Below, in pieces: positions 1 through 8,678 of a stretch of 64,000 nt of DNA (positions are counted from its first letter, which is position 1; every line of letters starts with the position of its first letter). This DNA comes from Nocardia altamirensis NBRC 108246. Lineage in GTDB: Bacteria > Actinomycetota > Actinomycetes > Mycobacteriales > Mycobacteriaceae. Where the stretch lies: NCBI RefSeq assembly GCF_001612685.1, contig NZ_BDAY01000060.1, positions 1-64,000 on the forward strand, given 5' to 3'. Under the pieces are notes generated by a model, which did not search any database, was not told the DNA's origin, and saw only the letters and a list, made by a program, of their open reading frames with translations. The translations under genes were made by a program, and so were the position numbers.

Positions 1-74
1 TCTGGTTCCAGCCGGGTTACTTGGCTGTGGTCCAGTCTCGAGAGCCTTCAAGAAGACCTCGAATATTCGTGCCC

Positions 75-235
75 ATCGGCGGTAGTCGCATGGTTGCCGT
101 GCTTGATCGACGGGAGAGAAATGGTTGCTGATCCTCGTTGAGCGGAGTCATATGGTTGCAACACGCCGCGCGACACGCACCATTTCTCTCCCGTCAACAT
201 CCCCCGAGATCACTTCCCGAGGACCTTCGGCCCGG
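75..235 (+). repeat. Repeat cassette 1: three 23-nt units, 31-nt period, plus one inverted unit
   Basis: Units at 75-97, 106-128 and 137-159 follow the pattern RTYGRSGGKAGWSRMATGGTTGC at an exact 31-nt period. After a 16-nt linker (160-175) an inverted unit lies at 176-198; its reverse complement is almost identical to the middle unit, sharing GACGGGAGAGAAATGGT. A tail containing GATCACTTCCC and GAGGACCTT follows at about 207-228. The same order of parts recurs in two more cassettes downstream. No convincing protein is encoded. Function is unknown; the architecture allows a long stem-loop between a direct unit and the inverted one. Confidence 0.85.
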
Positions 236-264
236 ACCGCAGCCCGATGCAGCGGCTGGGTCGT

Positions 265-450
265 GTCGAGGTGAGAATTGCGGTGGCTTCCCTCGTTGGC
301 GTGAGAGAAGTGGTTGCCGACCATGTTGGCGTGAGAGAAGTAGTTGCTGAACCTGATTGGCGTGAGAGAAGTGGTTGCGACGCGTGTCGCGACACGCACC
401 TTTTCTCCCACGCCAACGCTTCAAGATCGCTTTGGAGGTCTCTGAGTCGA
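265..450 (+). repeat. Repeat cassette 2: four 23-nt units plus one inverted unit
   Basis: Units lie at 265-287 (degenerate), 295-317, 325-347 and 356-378, spaced 30-31 nt. The last three are nearly identical (GGCGTGAGAGAAGTGGTTGC). A 16-nt linker (379-394) precedes the inverted unit at 395-417, which mirrors this cassette's own unit sequence (GTTGGCGTG type) rather than that of cassette 1. A 16-bp perfect palindrome GCGTGTCGCGACACGC spans 382-397 at the linker. A tail with AAGATCGCTTTGGAGG follows at 422-437, and a CCCCGG/CCGGGG hairpin lies at 453-471. Confidence 0.85.
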
Positions 451-486
451 ACCCCCGGCCGATGACCGGGGACTGTTGCCGACCCC

Positions 487-640
487 ATCGACGGTAGTCA
501 AACGGTTGGGCCTCGTTGACGGTAGTTGAATGGTTGCTGACCTCCGTTGACGGGAGTCAAATGGTGGCAAGACGAGTCGAGACGCCCACCATATGACTCC
601 CGTCAACCTCCCTCAGGATCACTTCCCCGGAGGATCTTTG
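487..640 (+). repeat. Repeat cassette 3: three 23-nt units plus one inverted unit
   Basis: Units lie at 487-509, 515-537 and 546-568. The 16-nt linker is 569-584 and the inverted unit 585-607. The reverse complement of the inverted unit (GTTGACGGGAGTCATATGG) matches the adjacent unit GTTGACGGGAGTCAAATGG. The tail at 608-640 contains GGATCACTTCCCCGGAGGATC, close to the tail of cassette 1. From 641 to 795 I see nothing recognisable before the 3' end of the gamma-glutamyltransferase gene. Confidence 0.85.
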
Positions 641-795
641 AACCGGACCACTCGACCCACGCCGCAGCGTGCGCCACAAGCACATTCGTACGTCAAGCGC
701 TACTACGGCACATGCCTATGGCACATCGCCAACTCACGATTCCGACGGCAGGCAGTGTCTTCTGTTACCTACCTTCCCCTTCGGAACCCCAGCCC

Positions 796-2760
796 TTACC
801 GAGTATCGCCGAGCACCGCTCCCTCGCGGCGAGGGTCGGCGCCGCCGGTCCAGCCGTCGGGTGCGCGTTGCAACGCGCTGAGGCCGCTGGACTGGGGAGC
901 CACCGAGACCTGGTGGCCTAGTTCGCGGAGGCGGAGGACGAGGGCGTCGTGGTCGCCGTTGTCGGCGGCGTTGATGGACGGGTGTTCGCCGCCGAGGCCG
1001 GTGGTGGGGGTGTTGCCTGCGCCGAAGGAGAGGGCGGAGACGGCTTGCTGCGGGTCCAGGCCCCAATCCAGCATGCTGATCAGGGTTTTCACGACGAACT
1101 GGATGATCACCGAGCCGCCGGGGGAGCCTGCGACATGGGTGAGGGCGCCGCGGGTGCCGTCGGGGCCCTTGTCGAAGACGAGGGTGGGGGCCATCGAGCT
1201 GCGGGGGCGCTTGTTGGGTTGGATGCGGTTGGCGACGGGGGCGCCGTCGGTGCCGAGCGGGTCGGCGGAGAAGTCGGTGAGCTGGTTGTTCAGCACGAAT
1301 CCGTCGACGAGGTGGAATGCCCCGAACTCGGATTCCACGGTGGTGGTCATCGCGGCCGCGTTGCCGTACTGGTCGACGACCGAGATGTGGCTGGTGCCGT
1401 GCTCCGGCGGCTGCGGGCCGACGCCGAGCGGAACCGGCCCGAAATCGCCGGGCTGGGCGGTGCCCATGCTGCGGTTGCGGTCGATCAGGCCGGACCGCTG
1501 CTTCAGGTAGTCCTTGTTCACCAGGGTCTGCGGCGAATTACCTGGCAGCGGAATGAAATCGGTGTCGGCCACGTACTTGTTGCGGTCGGCGTAGGCGAGG
1601 CGCTCGGCCTCCGAGATGAGGTGCACCGCCTCGGCTTTCGGTTTGCCGCCGTTGCGTGCGCTGTCGCCGCCGTCTGCGAGGTTGTCCGGTCGCAGCGCGG
1701 CCAAGTCGAAGTTCTCGAGGATGCCGAGGGTCGCCGCGACGGTGCTGCCGCCGGACGACGGATTCGGCATGCCGCAGATCTGGTGGTTGCGGTAGTCGGT
1801 GCACAGAGCGGTGCGCTTCTTCGCCTGGTAGTTGGCCAGGTCGGCGGTCGTGATGAGGCCGGGGGTGCGGCCGCCGGAGCCTGCGGTCACGGCGGCGACG
1901 ATGTCCTGCGCGATGGCGCCGGTGTAGAAGGCCTGCGCACCATCGGTGGCGACGGCGCCGAGCACCTTCGCCATCGCGGGGTTGGTGAGCACGGTGTCGG
2001 TGGCTTTCGGGGTGCCATCGGGGTTGAGGAAGTACGCCTTCGCCGCGTCGTCGACGGCGAGATTCTTGGCCTGTTCCGCGATCTGCGCCGCGAGCCGCGG
2101 ACCGATCGGGAACCCCTTGTCGGCGAGTCCGATGGCCGGGTCGAACAGTTCGCGCCAGCTCGTCTTGCCGTGATCGCGGTGCGCCATCTCCAGCATCCGC
2201 AGCACGCCTGGGACGCCGATGGACCGGCCGCTGGCCCGCGCGTTCGGCTTCGGCGCGGACTGATCGGTGTCGCTGACCCAGCGCAGATAGTTCTCGGTCG
2301 CCGCGGCGGGGGCAACTTCGCGCCCGTCGTAGGCCTCCACCGACTTGGTCGCTGCGTCGTAGTACATCAGGAACGCGCCGCCGCCGATGCCGGAGGACTG
2401 CGGCTCCACCAGCCCGAGCATGGTCTGCGCCGTGATGAGCGCGTCGGCTGCGGTGCCGCCGTCGCGCAGCACCTCGCACGCGGCCTTGCTGGCCACCGTG
2501 TTCGCGGTGGCGACCGCGAAGGTCTTGGTGCTGGCCTTCGTCATCCCGGACCGATAGCCGGTGGACAGCTCCGGATTGGTGCTGATGTCCTTGGTCTTGC
2601 CGCTCGCCTCGGACTGCGTGGCCGCCATCAGCGTCCCGTTCGGCGTCGCCTCGCAGACGCCGACTGCCTTGTCCGCCTCCGACGAACAGGCGGTTGCCAT
2701 CCCCGCGGTGAGCAGCACGGCCGCCACAACGCTGGTCCAGGTTCCTCGCGAGCGCCTCAT
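796..2760 (-). CDS. ggt: Gamma-glutamyltransferase, lipoprotein form
   Basis: Hydrolyses or transfers the gamma-glutamyl group of glutathione-like compounds outside the cell. The 654-residue protein begins MRRSRGTWTS with a hydrophobic segment and a cysteine at residue 25 (MATACSS), so it is probably an exported lipoprotein. The Ntn-hydrolase proenzyme cleavage site is visible: the catalytic threonine is T456 in HGTSHISVVD. SGIGGGAFLMYYD in the N-terminal part, NNQLTDFS after the catalytic Thr and the oxyanion-region GSPGGS are family hallmarks. The ATG at 2760 is chosen because it starts the signal peptide; the open frame runs further upstream without plausible coding content. It stands alone and faces away from the downstream HAD gene. 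Confidence 0.93.
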   Translation of the reverse strand: MRRSRGTWTSVVAAVLLTAGMATACSSEADKAVGVCEATPNGTLMAATQSEASGKTKDISTNPELSTGYRSGMTKASTKTFAVATANTVASKAACEVLRDGGTAADALITAQTMLGLVEPQSSGIGGGAFLMYYDAATKSVEAYDGREVAPAAATENYLRWVSDTDQSAPKPNARASGRSIGVPGVLRMLEMAHRDHGKTSWRELFDPAIGLADKGFPIGPRLAAQIAEQAKNLAVDDAAKAYFLNPDGTPKATDTVLTNPAMAKVLGAVATDGAQAFYTGAIAQDIVAAVTAGSGGRTPGLITTADLANYQAKKRTALCTDYRNHQICGMPNPSSGGSTVAATLGILENFDLAALRPDNLADGGDSARNGGKPKAEAVHLISEAERLAYADRNKYVADTDFIPLPGNSPQTLVNKDYLKQRSGLIDRNRSMGTAQPGDFGPVPLGVGPQPPEHGTSHISVVDQYGNAAAMTTTVESEFGAFHLVDGFVLNNQLTDFSADPLGTDGAPVANRIQPNKRPRSSMAPTLVFDKGPDGTRGALTHVAGSPGGSVIIQFVVKTLISMLDWGLDPQQAVSALSFGAGNTPTTGLGGEHPSINAADNGDHDALVLRLRELGHQVSVAPQSSGLSALQRAPDGWTGGADPRREGAVLGDTR

Positions 2761-2967
2761 GCCAGGGACTCTAACGGTCGGTACCGACAACGGGGGACGG
2801 TTTAGCGGACGAGCCGTGCGGCGGGTTTTGTCCGGATCGGCGATGAACGCTCTTGCGCGCCACCGCTTGTCGTCGACCCGCCGGAAAACCCGGGCCGGAC
2901 CTGGCCGGATGGGGTGCCTGCGCGGCGCGAATTCCGACCGGTGCGCATCCGTCGGTAGGCTGGTCCG

Positions 2968-3663
2968 GTGACGATCGAGGCGGTGCTGTTCGACTATTCC
3001 GGGACCTTGTTTCGACTGGGCGAGAGCCAGGCTTGGGGTGATGGGCTCGTCGCGGCCGACGGCCGCGCCTTCGACTTGGACGAGAAGACCGAGATCCTGC
3101 GCAGGATGACCGCGCCGGTCGGCCAGCTCGTCGAGTTCGACGCCGAGGGCCAGCATGCGTGGGAGAACCGTGATCTGGACCCGAAGCTGCATCGGCACGC
3201 CTATCTCGAGGTGCTGCGCAAATCCGGCGTGCCCACCGACGACCAGGCCGCCCTCCTCTATGACCACATGGTCGATCCCACCAGCTGGACGCCCTACCCC
3301 GACGTCGAAGCGGTGCTGACTTCCCTTGCGGCTCAGGGCTTGCAGATCGCGCTCGTGAGCAACATCGCCTTCGACGTGCGCGCGGCGTTCACCGCCCGCA
3401 ACTGGGACAGGTACATCGATGCCTTCGCCCTCTCCTTCGAGATCGGCGCGATGAAACCCGACCAACGCATCTTCGCGGCCACCCTCGACAAGCTCGGCGT
3501 CGACCCGGAGTCGGCCCTCATGGTGGGCGACAGCGCGGAGGCGGACGGCGGCGCGACTGCCCTCGGCTGCCGATTCGCACTGGTCGACCCGCTACCCACT
3601 TGGGAACGCCCCACGGGTTTGATCGACGCGCTACAGGAGCACGGTTTCACGATCGACCGCTGA
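2968..3663 (+). CDS. HAD-superfamily hydrolase
   Basis: 231-residue cytosolic phosphatase-like protein of unknown substrate. Motif I is FDYSGTLFR, with D9 as the expected nucleophile but Ser in place of the usual second Asp (D-x-S). Motif II is the Ser of LVSNIAFD, motif III the Lys of MKPDQRIF and motif IV MVGDSAEADGG. The D-x-S variant suggests caution about phosphomonoesterase activity, because the second Asp is the general acid in typical phosphatases. GTG start. It is transcribed divergently from ggt across a 207-bp gap. Confidence 0.85.
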   Translation: MTIEAVLFDYSGTLFRLGESQAWGDGLVAADGRAFDLDEKTEILRRMTAPVGQLVEFDAEGQHAWENRDLDPKLHRHAYLEVLRKSGVPTDDQAALLYDHMVDPTSWTPYPDVEAVLTSLAAQGLQIALVSNIAFDVRAAFTARNWDRYIDAFALSFEIGAMKPDQRIFAATLDKLGVDPESALMVGDSAEADGGATALGCRFALVDPLPTWERPTGLIDALQEHGFTIDR

Positions 3664-3837
3664 AACGCAGGGACGAAGTCGCCGCTGGCCGGCCGAACGA
3701 TGCGGCGGATCCGCCTGATATCCAAGGTCATCCGGCGGCCGTCGGCAAACTCCAGCTCAGCCAGTGGACAGATTCGCTGAATCATCCGATGAGTGCGCCG
3801 GTTTCGCGGCACCATGGATTCGCGGCGCGGTGGCGCC

Positions 3838-4305
3838 ATGGATCTGGCCGTGCGATCGGGAGACGTCGTGACAGCGGAGTTATCGGATTGGGATCGGGCA
3901 CTGGTCACCGAGTTGCTCGGGCGAGCGGCGCTACCTGGACCGGTCCGCGATGCGCGGGATATGGGATTCGGGCTCGGCGCGGTCGGTCTCGCGTATCCGC
4001 TGATCATGTGGCTGACGATCGGCGACGCTGCAGGCCTCACCGCGGCGACGCAGTATCTGTTCGGTGTCCCGCTCGGCCTCATTGCGCTGCGTTTCACCCG
4101 CCACAGCAGCCGGGTACGCACTGCGGCGCTGGCCGCGGCGCTCGCCCAGGGCGCGATGGGCGTGCTCAGTGGCACGGGTCCGGTTCCGTTCCCACTGTGG
4201 GTTGTCGCCTCCCTCTATTCACTGGTCACCTCGTGCGCCATCCTCTACCAGCTGAACCGGTCCGAAGCCATGGCGTGGTTCGACCAACCACGCCTCGCCC
4301 ACTGA
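3838..4305 (+). CDS. Small integral membrane protein, unknown function
   Basis: About 155 residues from the ATG at 3838 (MDLAVRSGD). In-frame starts at 3793 (GTG) and 3814 (ATG) would add up to 15 residues, and the start is not settled by a clear ribosome binding site. A soluble N-terminal stretch (SDWDRALVTELLGRA) is followed by about four hydrophobic segments (GFGLGAVGLAYPLIMWL, YLFGVPLGLIAL, an Ala-rich helix, PLWVVASLYSLVTSCAIL). I do not recognise the family. Its distance from uvrC (140 bp) gives no strong operon link. Confidence 0.65.
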   Translation: MDLAVRSGDVVTAELSDWDRALVTELLGRAALPGPVRDARDMGFGLGAVGLAYPLIMWLTIGDAAGLTAATQYLFGVPLGLIALRFTRHSSRVRTAALAAALAQGAMGVLSGTGPVPFPLWVVASLYSLVTSCAILYQLNRSEAMAWFDQPRLAH

Positions 4306-4387
4306 GCAGGCGCACGGGCGGCGATCTTCCTGCGGTGCAGCGTGTTTCGTCGATCCGATGTCGGCCGGGCGCGCTGAACCGGCGAAA

Positions 4388-4424
4388 TCCGACAGGCCCC
4401 CAACACCTCGGCGGACCTGTCGGA
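4388..4424. promoter_or_regulatory. Inverted repeat just upstream of uvrC
   Basis: TCCGACAGG (4388-4396) and CCTGTCGGA (4416-4424) form a perfect 9-bp inverted repeat ending 21 bp before the uvrC start. It could be an operator, a 5'-UTR hairpin or a terminator of the preceding membrane-protein gene. The sequence alone does not decide. Confidence 0.4.
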
Positions 4425-4445
4425 CCTGCTCGTTAGGCTGGATGG

Positions 4446-6539
4446 GTGGCAGATCCAGCGACGTACCGGCCGAAGCCGGGCACGATTCCCGTAGAACCAG
4501 GGGTGTACAAGTTCCGGGACGCGCACCGGCAGGTCATCTATGTCGGGAAGGCGAAGAGCCTGCGCAGCAGGCTGAACTCGTACTTCGCCGACGTCGCTTC
4601 GCTGCATCCGCGGACGCGGCAGATGGTCACCACGGCGGCGAGCGTCGAGTGGACGGTGGTGTCCACCGAGGTCGAGGCGCTGCAGCTCGAATACAACTGG
4701 ATCAAGGAATTCGATCCGCGGTTCAATGTCCGCTACCGCGACGACAAGTCGTACCCGGTGCTCGCGGTGACGTTGAACGAGGAGTTCCCCCGCCTGTTCG
4801 TCTACCGCGGCGCGCGCAAGAAGGGCGTGCGGTACTTCGGCCCGTACGCGCACGCCTGGGCGATCCGGGAAACCCTGGACCTGCTGCTGCGCGTGTTCCC
4901 CGCTCGCACTTGCTCGAACGGAGTGTTCAAGCGGCACAACCAGATCGGGCGCCCCTGCCTGCTCGGCTACATCGACAAGTGTTCGGCGCCGTGCATCGGC
5001 AGGGTCAGCGCCGCGGAGCACCGCAGGATCGTCGAGGACTTCTGCGACTTCCTGGCAGGCCGCACCGACCGCATGGTGCGGCAGCTGGAACGCAGGATGC
5101 AGGACGCCGCCGAGGACCTGGACTTCGAGAACGCCGCCAGGTTGCGCGACGACGTGCAGGCGTTGCGTCGCGCGCTGGAGAAGCAGGCGGTGGTGCTCGG
5201 TACCGGCACAGACGCCGACGTGATCGCCTTCGCCACCGACGAGCTGGAGGCCGCGGTGCAGATCTTCCACGTGCGCGACGGCCGGGTCCGCGGCCAGCGC
5301 GGCTGGGTGGTGGACAAGTCGGGTGACGCCCTCGACCTGGTTCGGTCGAGCCGGGAGGAGGCAGCTGGCGGCGCCTCGGAGGGCGCCGAGCCGGATCGCG
5401 ACACGCCCGAGGCGGGCAGCGAACTGGCCGTACTCGTCGAGCAGTTCCTCACCCAGTTCTACGGCGAGCAGGTGGCCGCCGCCGAGTTGGGCGAGGGCGA
5501 ACAGCCCGCCACCGTGGTGCCGAGGGAGGTGCTCGTTCCCGCGCTGCCCGCCAACGTCGAGCAGATCCAGGAGTGGCTGTCGAATCTGCGCGGTTCGACG
5601 GTGCACCTGCGAGTACCGCAGCGCGGCGACAAGAAGGCGCTGGCCGAAACCGTGCAACGCAACGCGATGGAGGCACTGCAGCAGCACAAACTCAAGCGCG
5701 CGGGCGACCTCACCTCCAGATCGGCTGCGCTGCAAGCCATTCAGGACGCACTCGACCTCGACTCGGCCCCGCTGCGGATCGAATGCGTCGACATCAGCCA
5801 CGTGCAGGGCACCGACGTGGTCGCCTCGCTGGTTGTCTTCGAGGACGGTCTGCCGCGCAAATCCGAGTACCGCCACTACGCGATCAAGGAGGCCGCGGGC
5901 GACGGCCGCTCCGACGACGTCGGCAGCATTCGCGAGGTCACCCGGCGACGGTTCTACAAGCTGCAAAAAGAACGCGACCTCATGGCGAGCGCGGATCAAG
6001 CCGAGAACGACAGCGCCGATGTTGTCGAAATCGGCGATACCGCACTGGAACTCAACACCCGCCCCGGCATCGACCCGCAGACCGGTCGCCCGCGCAAGTT
6101 CTCCTACCCGCCGAACCTGTACGTCGTCGACGGCGGCGCACCTCAGGTCGCGGCCGCCGCCGAGGTGCTCGACGAGCTCGGCATCACCGATGTCGCGGTG
6201 ATCGGCCTCGCCAAACGGCTCGAAGAGGTGTGGGTGCCGGGGGAGAGCGACCCGGTGATCATGCCCCGCAACAGCGAGGCGCTGTTCCTGCTGCAACGGG
6301 TGCGCGACGAGGCGCACCGATTCGCGATCACCTTCCATCGCAGCAAACGGTCGCGCCGGATGACCGCGTCCGCGCTGGACTCGGTGCCCGGCCTCGGGGC
6401 GGCGCGCCGGACCGCGTTGGTGACTCACTTCGGTTCGGTGGCCAAACTCAAGCAGGCAACGGTGGAGGAAATCACCGAGGTCCCCGGCATCGGGCTGGCG
6501 ACCGCCAAGGCGGTGCTCGCCGCGCTGCAATCGGAATAG
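4446..6539 (+). CDS. uvrC: UvrABC excinuclease subunit C
   Basis: Makes the dual incisions of nucleotide-excision repair after UvrA/UvrB damage recognition. The 697-residue protein has the GIY-YIG nuclease at the N-terminus (PGVYKFRDAHRQVIYVGKAK, residues about 18-37), a UVR motif (DAAEDLDFENAARLRDDV, about residue 220) that contacts UvrB, the RNase H-like C-terminal nuclease (IECVDISHVQGTDVVASLVV) and tandem helix-hairpin-helix motifs at the end (VPGLGAARR and VPGIGLATAK). Length is normal for actinobacteria. GTG start. It heads the conserved uvrC-rapZ-yvcK-whiA cluster; a 115-bp gap to rapZ may hold a second promoter. Confidence 0.97.
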   Translation: MADPATYRPKPGTIPVEPGVYKFRDAHRQVIYVGKAKSLRSRLNSYFADVASLHPRTRQMVTTAASVEWTVVSTEVEALQLEYNWIKEFDPRFNVRYRDDKSYPVLAVTLNEEFPRLFVYRGARKKGVRYFGPYAHAWAIRETLDLLLRVFPARTCSNGVFKRHNQIGRPCLLGYIDKCSAPCIGRVSAAEHRRIVEDFCDFLAGRTDRMVRQLERRMQDAAEDLDFENAARLRDDVQALRRALEKQAVVLGTGTDADVIAFATDELEAAVQIFHVRDGRVRGQRGWVVDKSGDALDLVRSSREEAAGGASEGAEPDRDTPEAGSELAVLVEQFLTQFYGEQVAAAELGEGEQPATVVPREVLVPALPANVEQIQEWLSNLRGSTVHLRVPQRGDKKALAETVQRNAMEALQQHKLKRAGDLTSRSAALQAIQDALDLDSAPLRIECVDISHVQGTDVVASLVVFEDGLPRKSEYRHYAIKEAAGDGRSDDVGSIREVTRRRFYKLQKERDLMASADQAENDSADVVEIGDTALELNTRPGIDPQTGRPRKFSYPPNLYVVDGGAPQVAAAAEVLDELGITDVAVIGLAKRLEEVWVPGESDPVIMPRNSEALFLLQRVRDEAHRFAITFHRSKRSRRMTASALDSVPGLGAARRTALVTHFGSVAKLKQATVEEITEVPGIGLATAKAVLAALQSE

Positions 6540-6654
6540 TCGCTCGACCACCACACCGGAAGTTTCGGTTTCGCGTACGTTGTGTGTCTGCGCCCGATAC
6601 CGGAACCGGTGCGGGATGATTCGAGAGGTACCCAAGAGACGGATCCGGTAGGAC

Positions 6655-7635
6655 ATGACACGCGTCGAATCGAACAACACTGCGGGCACACCGCGACAGA
6701 CCGCGGAGCAGGCCAGCCCCGCGAGCGCTGTCCCAGCGGTGAACCCGCAGGTAGAAGTCGTGATCGTGACCGGGCTATCCGGCGCGGGCCGCGGCACCGC
6801 CGCCCGCGTACTCGAAGATCTCGGCTGGTATGTCACCGACAACCTGCCGCCGGAGCTGATCGGCAGGATGGTCGAACTCGGCGCCTCCGCCGAACCGCCG
6901 ATCCGCAGCCTCGCCCTGGTGATGGACGTGCGCAGCCGGTTCTTCACCGGCGATCTCTCGGTGGTCACCGAACAGTTGCGGAAGCTCGGCATCCAGACCA
7001 GGGTGCTGTTTCTCGAAGCATCCGACGAGGTACTGATCCGTCGGTTCGGCTTCGCCAGGCGCCGTCATCCGCTGCAGAGCGAGAGCAGGGACGGCACGCT
7101 CTCGGCGGGTATCGCCGCCGAACGGATTCGGCTCTCCGCTGTGAAGAGCGCCGCCGACCTGGTCATCGACACCACCGAACTGTCCATCCACCAGCTGCAC
7201 CGCAAGCTGGAGGAGGCGTATGGTGGCGGCGCGCCGAGCGCGCTGCAGCTGACCGTGCAGTCTTTCGGCTTCAAGCACGGGGTTCCACTGGACGCCGACA
7301 TGGTGTTGGATGTGCGTTTTCTACCTAATCCACATTGGATTCCAGAATTGCGGGACCACACTGGTCAGGAACCAGTGGTGAGCGAGTATGTGCTGTCGCG
7401 CCCCGGCGCAGGCGATTATCTACGTACCTGCCACCACCTGGTCGATCTGACGATGAACGGTTACCGCCAAGAGGGGAAGCGATACATGACGGTCGCAGTG
7501 GGCTGCACCGGAGGCAGGCACCGCAGCGTGGCGATAGCCGAGGCTCTTGGCGAGCTGATGAGCGAGATCACCGGCGGCGCCGAAGGATCCGCCGACGTGG
7601 TGCGGGTCGTCCATCGGGATCTGGGGCGCGAATGA
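6655..7635 (+). CDS. rapZ: RapZ/YvcJ-family nucleotide-binding protein
   Basis: P-loop protein of the RapZ family. In E. coli RapZ is an adaptor for RNase E cleavage of the GlmZ sRNA; in actinobacteria the role is less clear. The 326-residue protein has a Walker A variant GLSGAGRG (residues 40-47) in which the usual Lys is Arg, a VMDVRSRFF Walker B-like segment and the conserved C-terminal GCTGGRHRSVAIAE. The first 33 residues are a polar extension. Its TGA overlaps the yvcK start (ATGA), so the two are translationally coupled. Confidence 0.94.
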   Translation: MTRVESNNTAGTPRQTAEQASPASAVPAVNPQVEVVIVTGLSGAGRGTAARVLEDLGWYVTDNLPPELIGRMVELGASAEPPIRSLALVMDVRSRFFTGDLSVVTEQLRKLGIQTRVLFLEASDEVLIRRFGFARRRHPLQSESRDGTLSAGIAAERIRLSAVKSAADLVIDTTELSIHQLHRKLEEAYGGGAPSALQLTVQSFGFKHGVPLDADMVLDVRFLPNPHWIPELRDHTGQEPVVSEYVLSRPGAGDYLRTCHHLVDLTMNGYRQEGKRYMTVAVGCTGGRHRSVAIAEALGELMSEITGGAEGSADVVRVVHRDLGRE

Positions 7636-8678
7636 CGGGTTGGGAAACCGATCCCAGCATTGTCGCGCTGGGTGGCGGGCATGGTCTCTACGCGACGCTG
7701 ACCGCGATCCGGCGACTGACCAGAAAGATCAGTGCGGTCGTCACCGTCGCCGACGACGGCGGATCGTCCGGTCGGCTACGTGCCGAACTCGGCGTGCTAC
7801 CGCCCGGTGATCTACGCATGGCGCTGGCCGCACTGGCCGCCGACGCCGACGGCGTCTGGACGAAGACCGTGCAGCACCGCTTCGGCGGCACCGGCGCGCT
7901 GGCCGGTCATTCGGTCGGCAACCTCATCCTGGCCGGGCTCACCGAGGTCCTCGGCGATCCGGTGGCCGCGCTGGACGAGGTCGCGAAAATGCTGAACATC
8001 ACCGGCCGGGTACTCCCGATGTCGCCCATCGCGCTCGATATCGAAGCGGATGTGGCTGGGCTGGAAGCAGATCCGCGAGTGAGCCGGTGCATTCGCGGAC
8101 AGGTCGCCATTGCGACAACACCCGGCAAGGTGCGGCGCGTGCGGTTGATTCCGTCCGATCCGCCCGCGGGCCAGGAGGCCACCTCGGCCATCGAACACGC
8201 CGACGTCGTCGTGCTCGGTCCTGGTTCTTGGTTCACCAGCGTCATCCCCCATGTGCTCGTCCCCGAACTCCGAGAGGCGCTCGTGTACACCCGAGCCAGA
8301 AAAGTCCTGGTGCTGAACCTAGCCGCCGAACCTGGCGAAACGGCGGGTTTCTCCGCCGAACGGCACCTGCATGTATTGTCCCAGCACGCACCGGAATTCG
8401 TGGTCGACGAAGTACTTGTCGATTCCGGGTCCGTGCCCGAAGGTCGCGAGCGAGAACATGTGGCCAGAGCTGCGGAACAGTTGCGGGCGCGAGTAACCTT
8501 CTCCGATGTCGCCGAAGCGGGAACGGACCGGCATCACCCCGGAAAGCTTGCCGCCGCACTGGATCAATTGATCCGGCAACCTCGGTCGCAAATGGCAGGG
8601 CTTCGAGTCGAGGGACGGCACATGGGTCAGGATGTGCGTTCCGGGTTGGGTGGAAAGGAGCGCGTCTCGTGGCGATGA
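7632..8678 (+). CDS. yvcK: Gluconeogenesis/cell-shape factor YvcK (CuvA) family
   Basis: 348 residues from the ATG at 7632 that overlaps the rapZ stop. The N-terminal ALGGGHGLYATLTAIR and VADDGGSSGRLR motifs belong to the CofD/YvcK nucleotide-sugar-binding fold; VVLGPGSWFTSVIPHVLV is a further conserved block. In Bacillus and mycobacteria members affect growth on gluconeogenic carbon and cell-wall synthesis, probably through UDP-sugar binding. The frame ends at 8678, overlapping the whiA start region, continuing the coupling rapZ-yvcK-whiA. Confidence 0.93.
   Translation: MTGWETDPSIVALGGGHGLYATLTAIRRLTRKISAVVTVADDGGSSGRLRAELGVLPPGDLRMALAALAADADGVWTKTVQHRFGGTGALAGHSVGNLILAGLTEVLGDPVAALDEVAKMLNITGRVLPMSPIALDIEADVAGLEADPRVSRCIRGQVAIATTPGKVRRVRLIPSDPPAGQEATSAIEHADVVVLGPGSWFTSVIPHVLVPELREALVYTRARKVLVLNLAAEPGETAGFSAERHLHVLSQHAPEFVVDEVLVDSGSVPEGREREHVARAAEQLRARVTFSDVAEAGTDRHHPGKLAAALDQLIRQPRSQMAGLRVEGRHMGQDVRSGLGGKERVSWR

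Noticed and set aside
421..471. tRNA T-arm-like GTTCGA sequence on the minus strand at the end of cassette 2
   Set aside because: The stem sequences do not pair as a T-arm and no cloverleaf can be drawn.
75..607. CRISPR-like array suggested by regular 31-nt spacing
   Set aside because: The repeat is 23 nt and degenerate, the spacer only about 8 nt, and each run ends in an inverted unit. No cas genes are in the window.
949..2805. Long plus-strand open frame opposite ggt
   Set aside because: It is a high-GC shadow frame; the product is low-complexity Ala/Gly/Arg without motifs, while the minus strand carries clear gamma-glutamyltransferase signatures.
3680..3790. Minus-strand segment reading like a short Arg-rich protein end
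   Set aside because: Too short and without a start or family match; may be chance.
4245..6992. Long minus-strand open frame opposite uvrC
   Set aside because: Shadow of uvrC; no recognisable domain and Arg/Gly/His-rich throughout.
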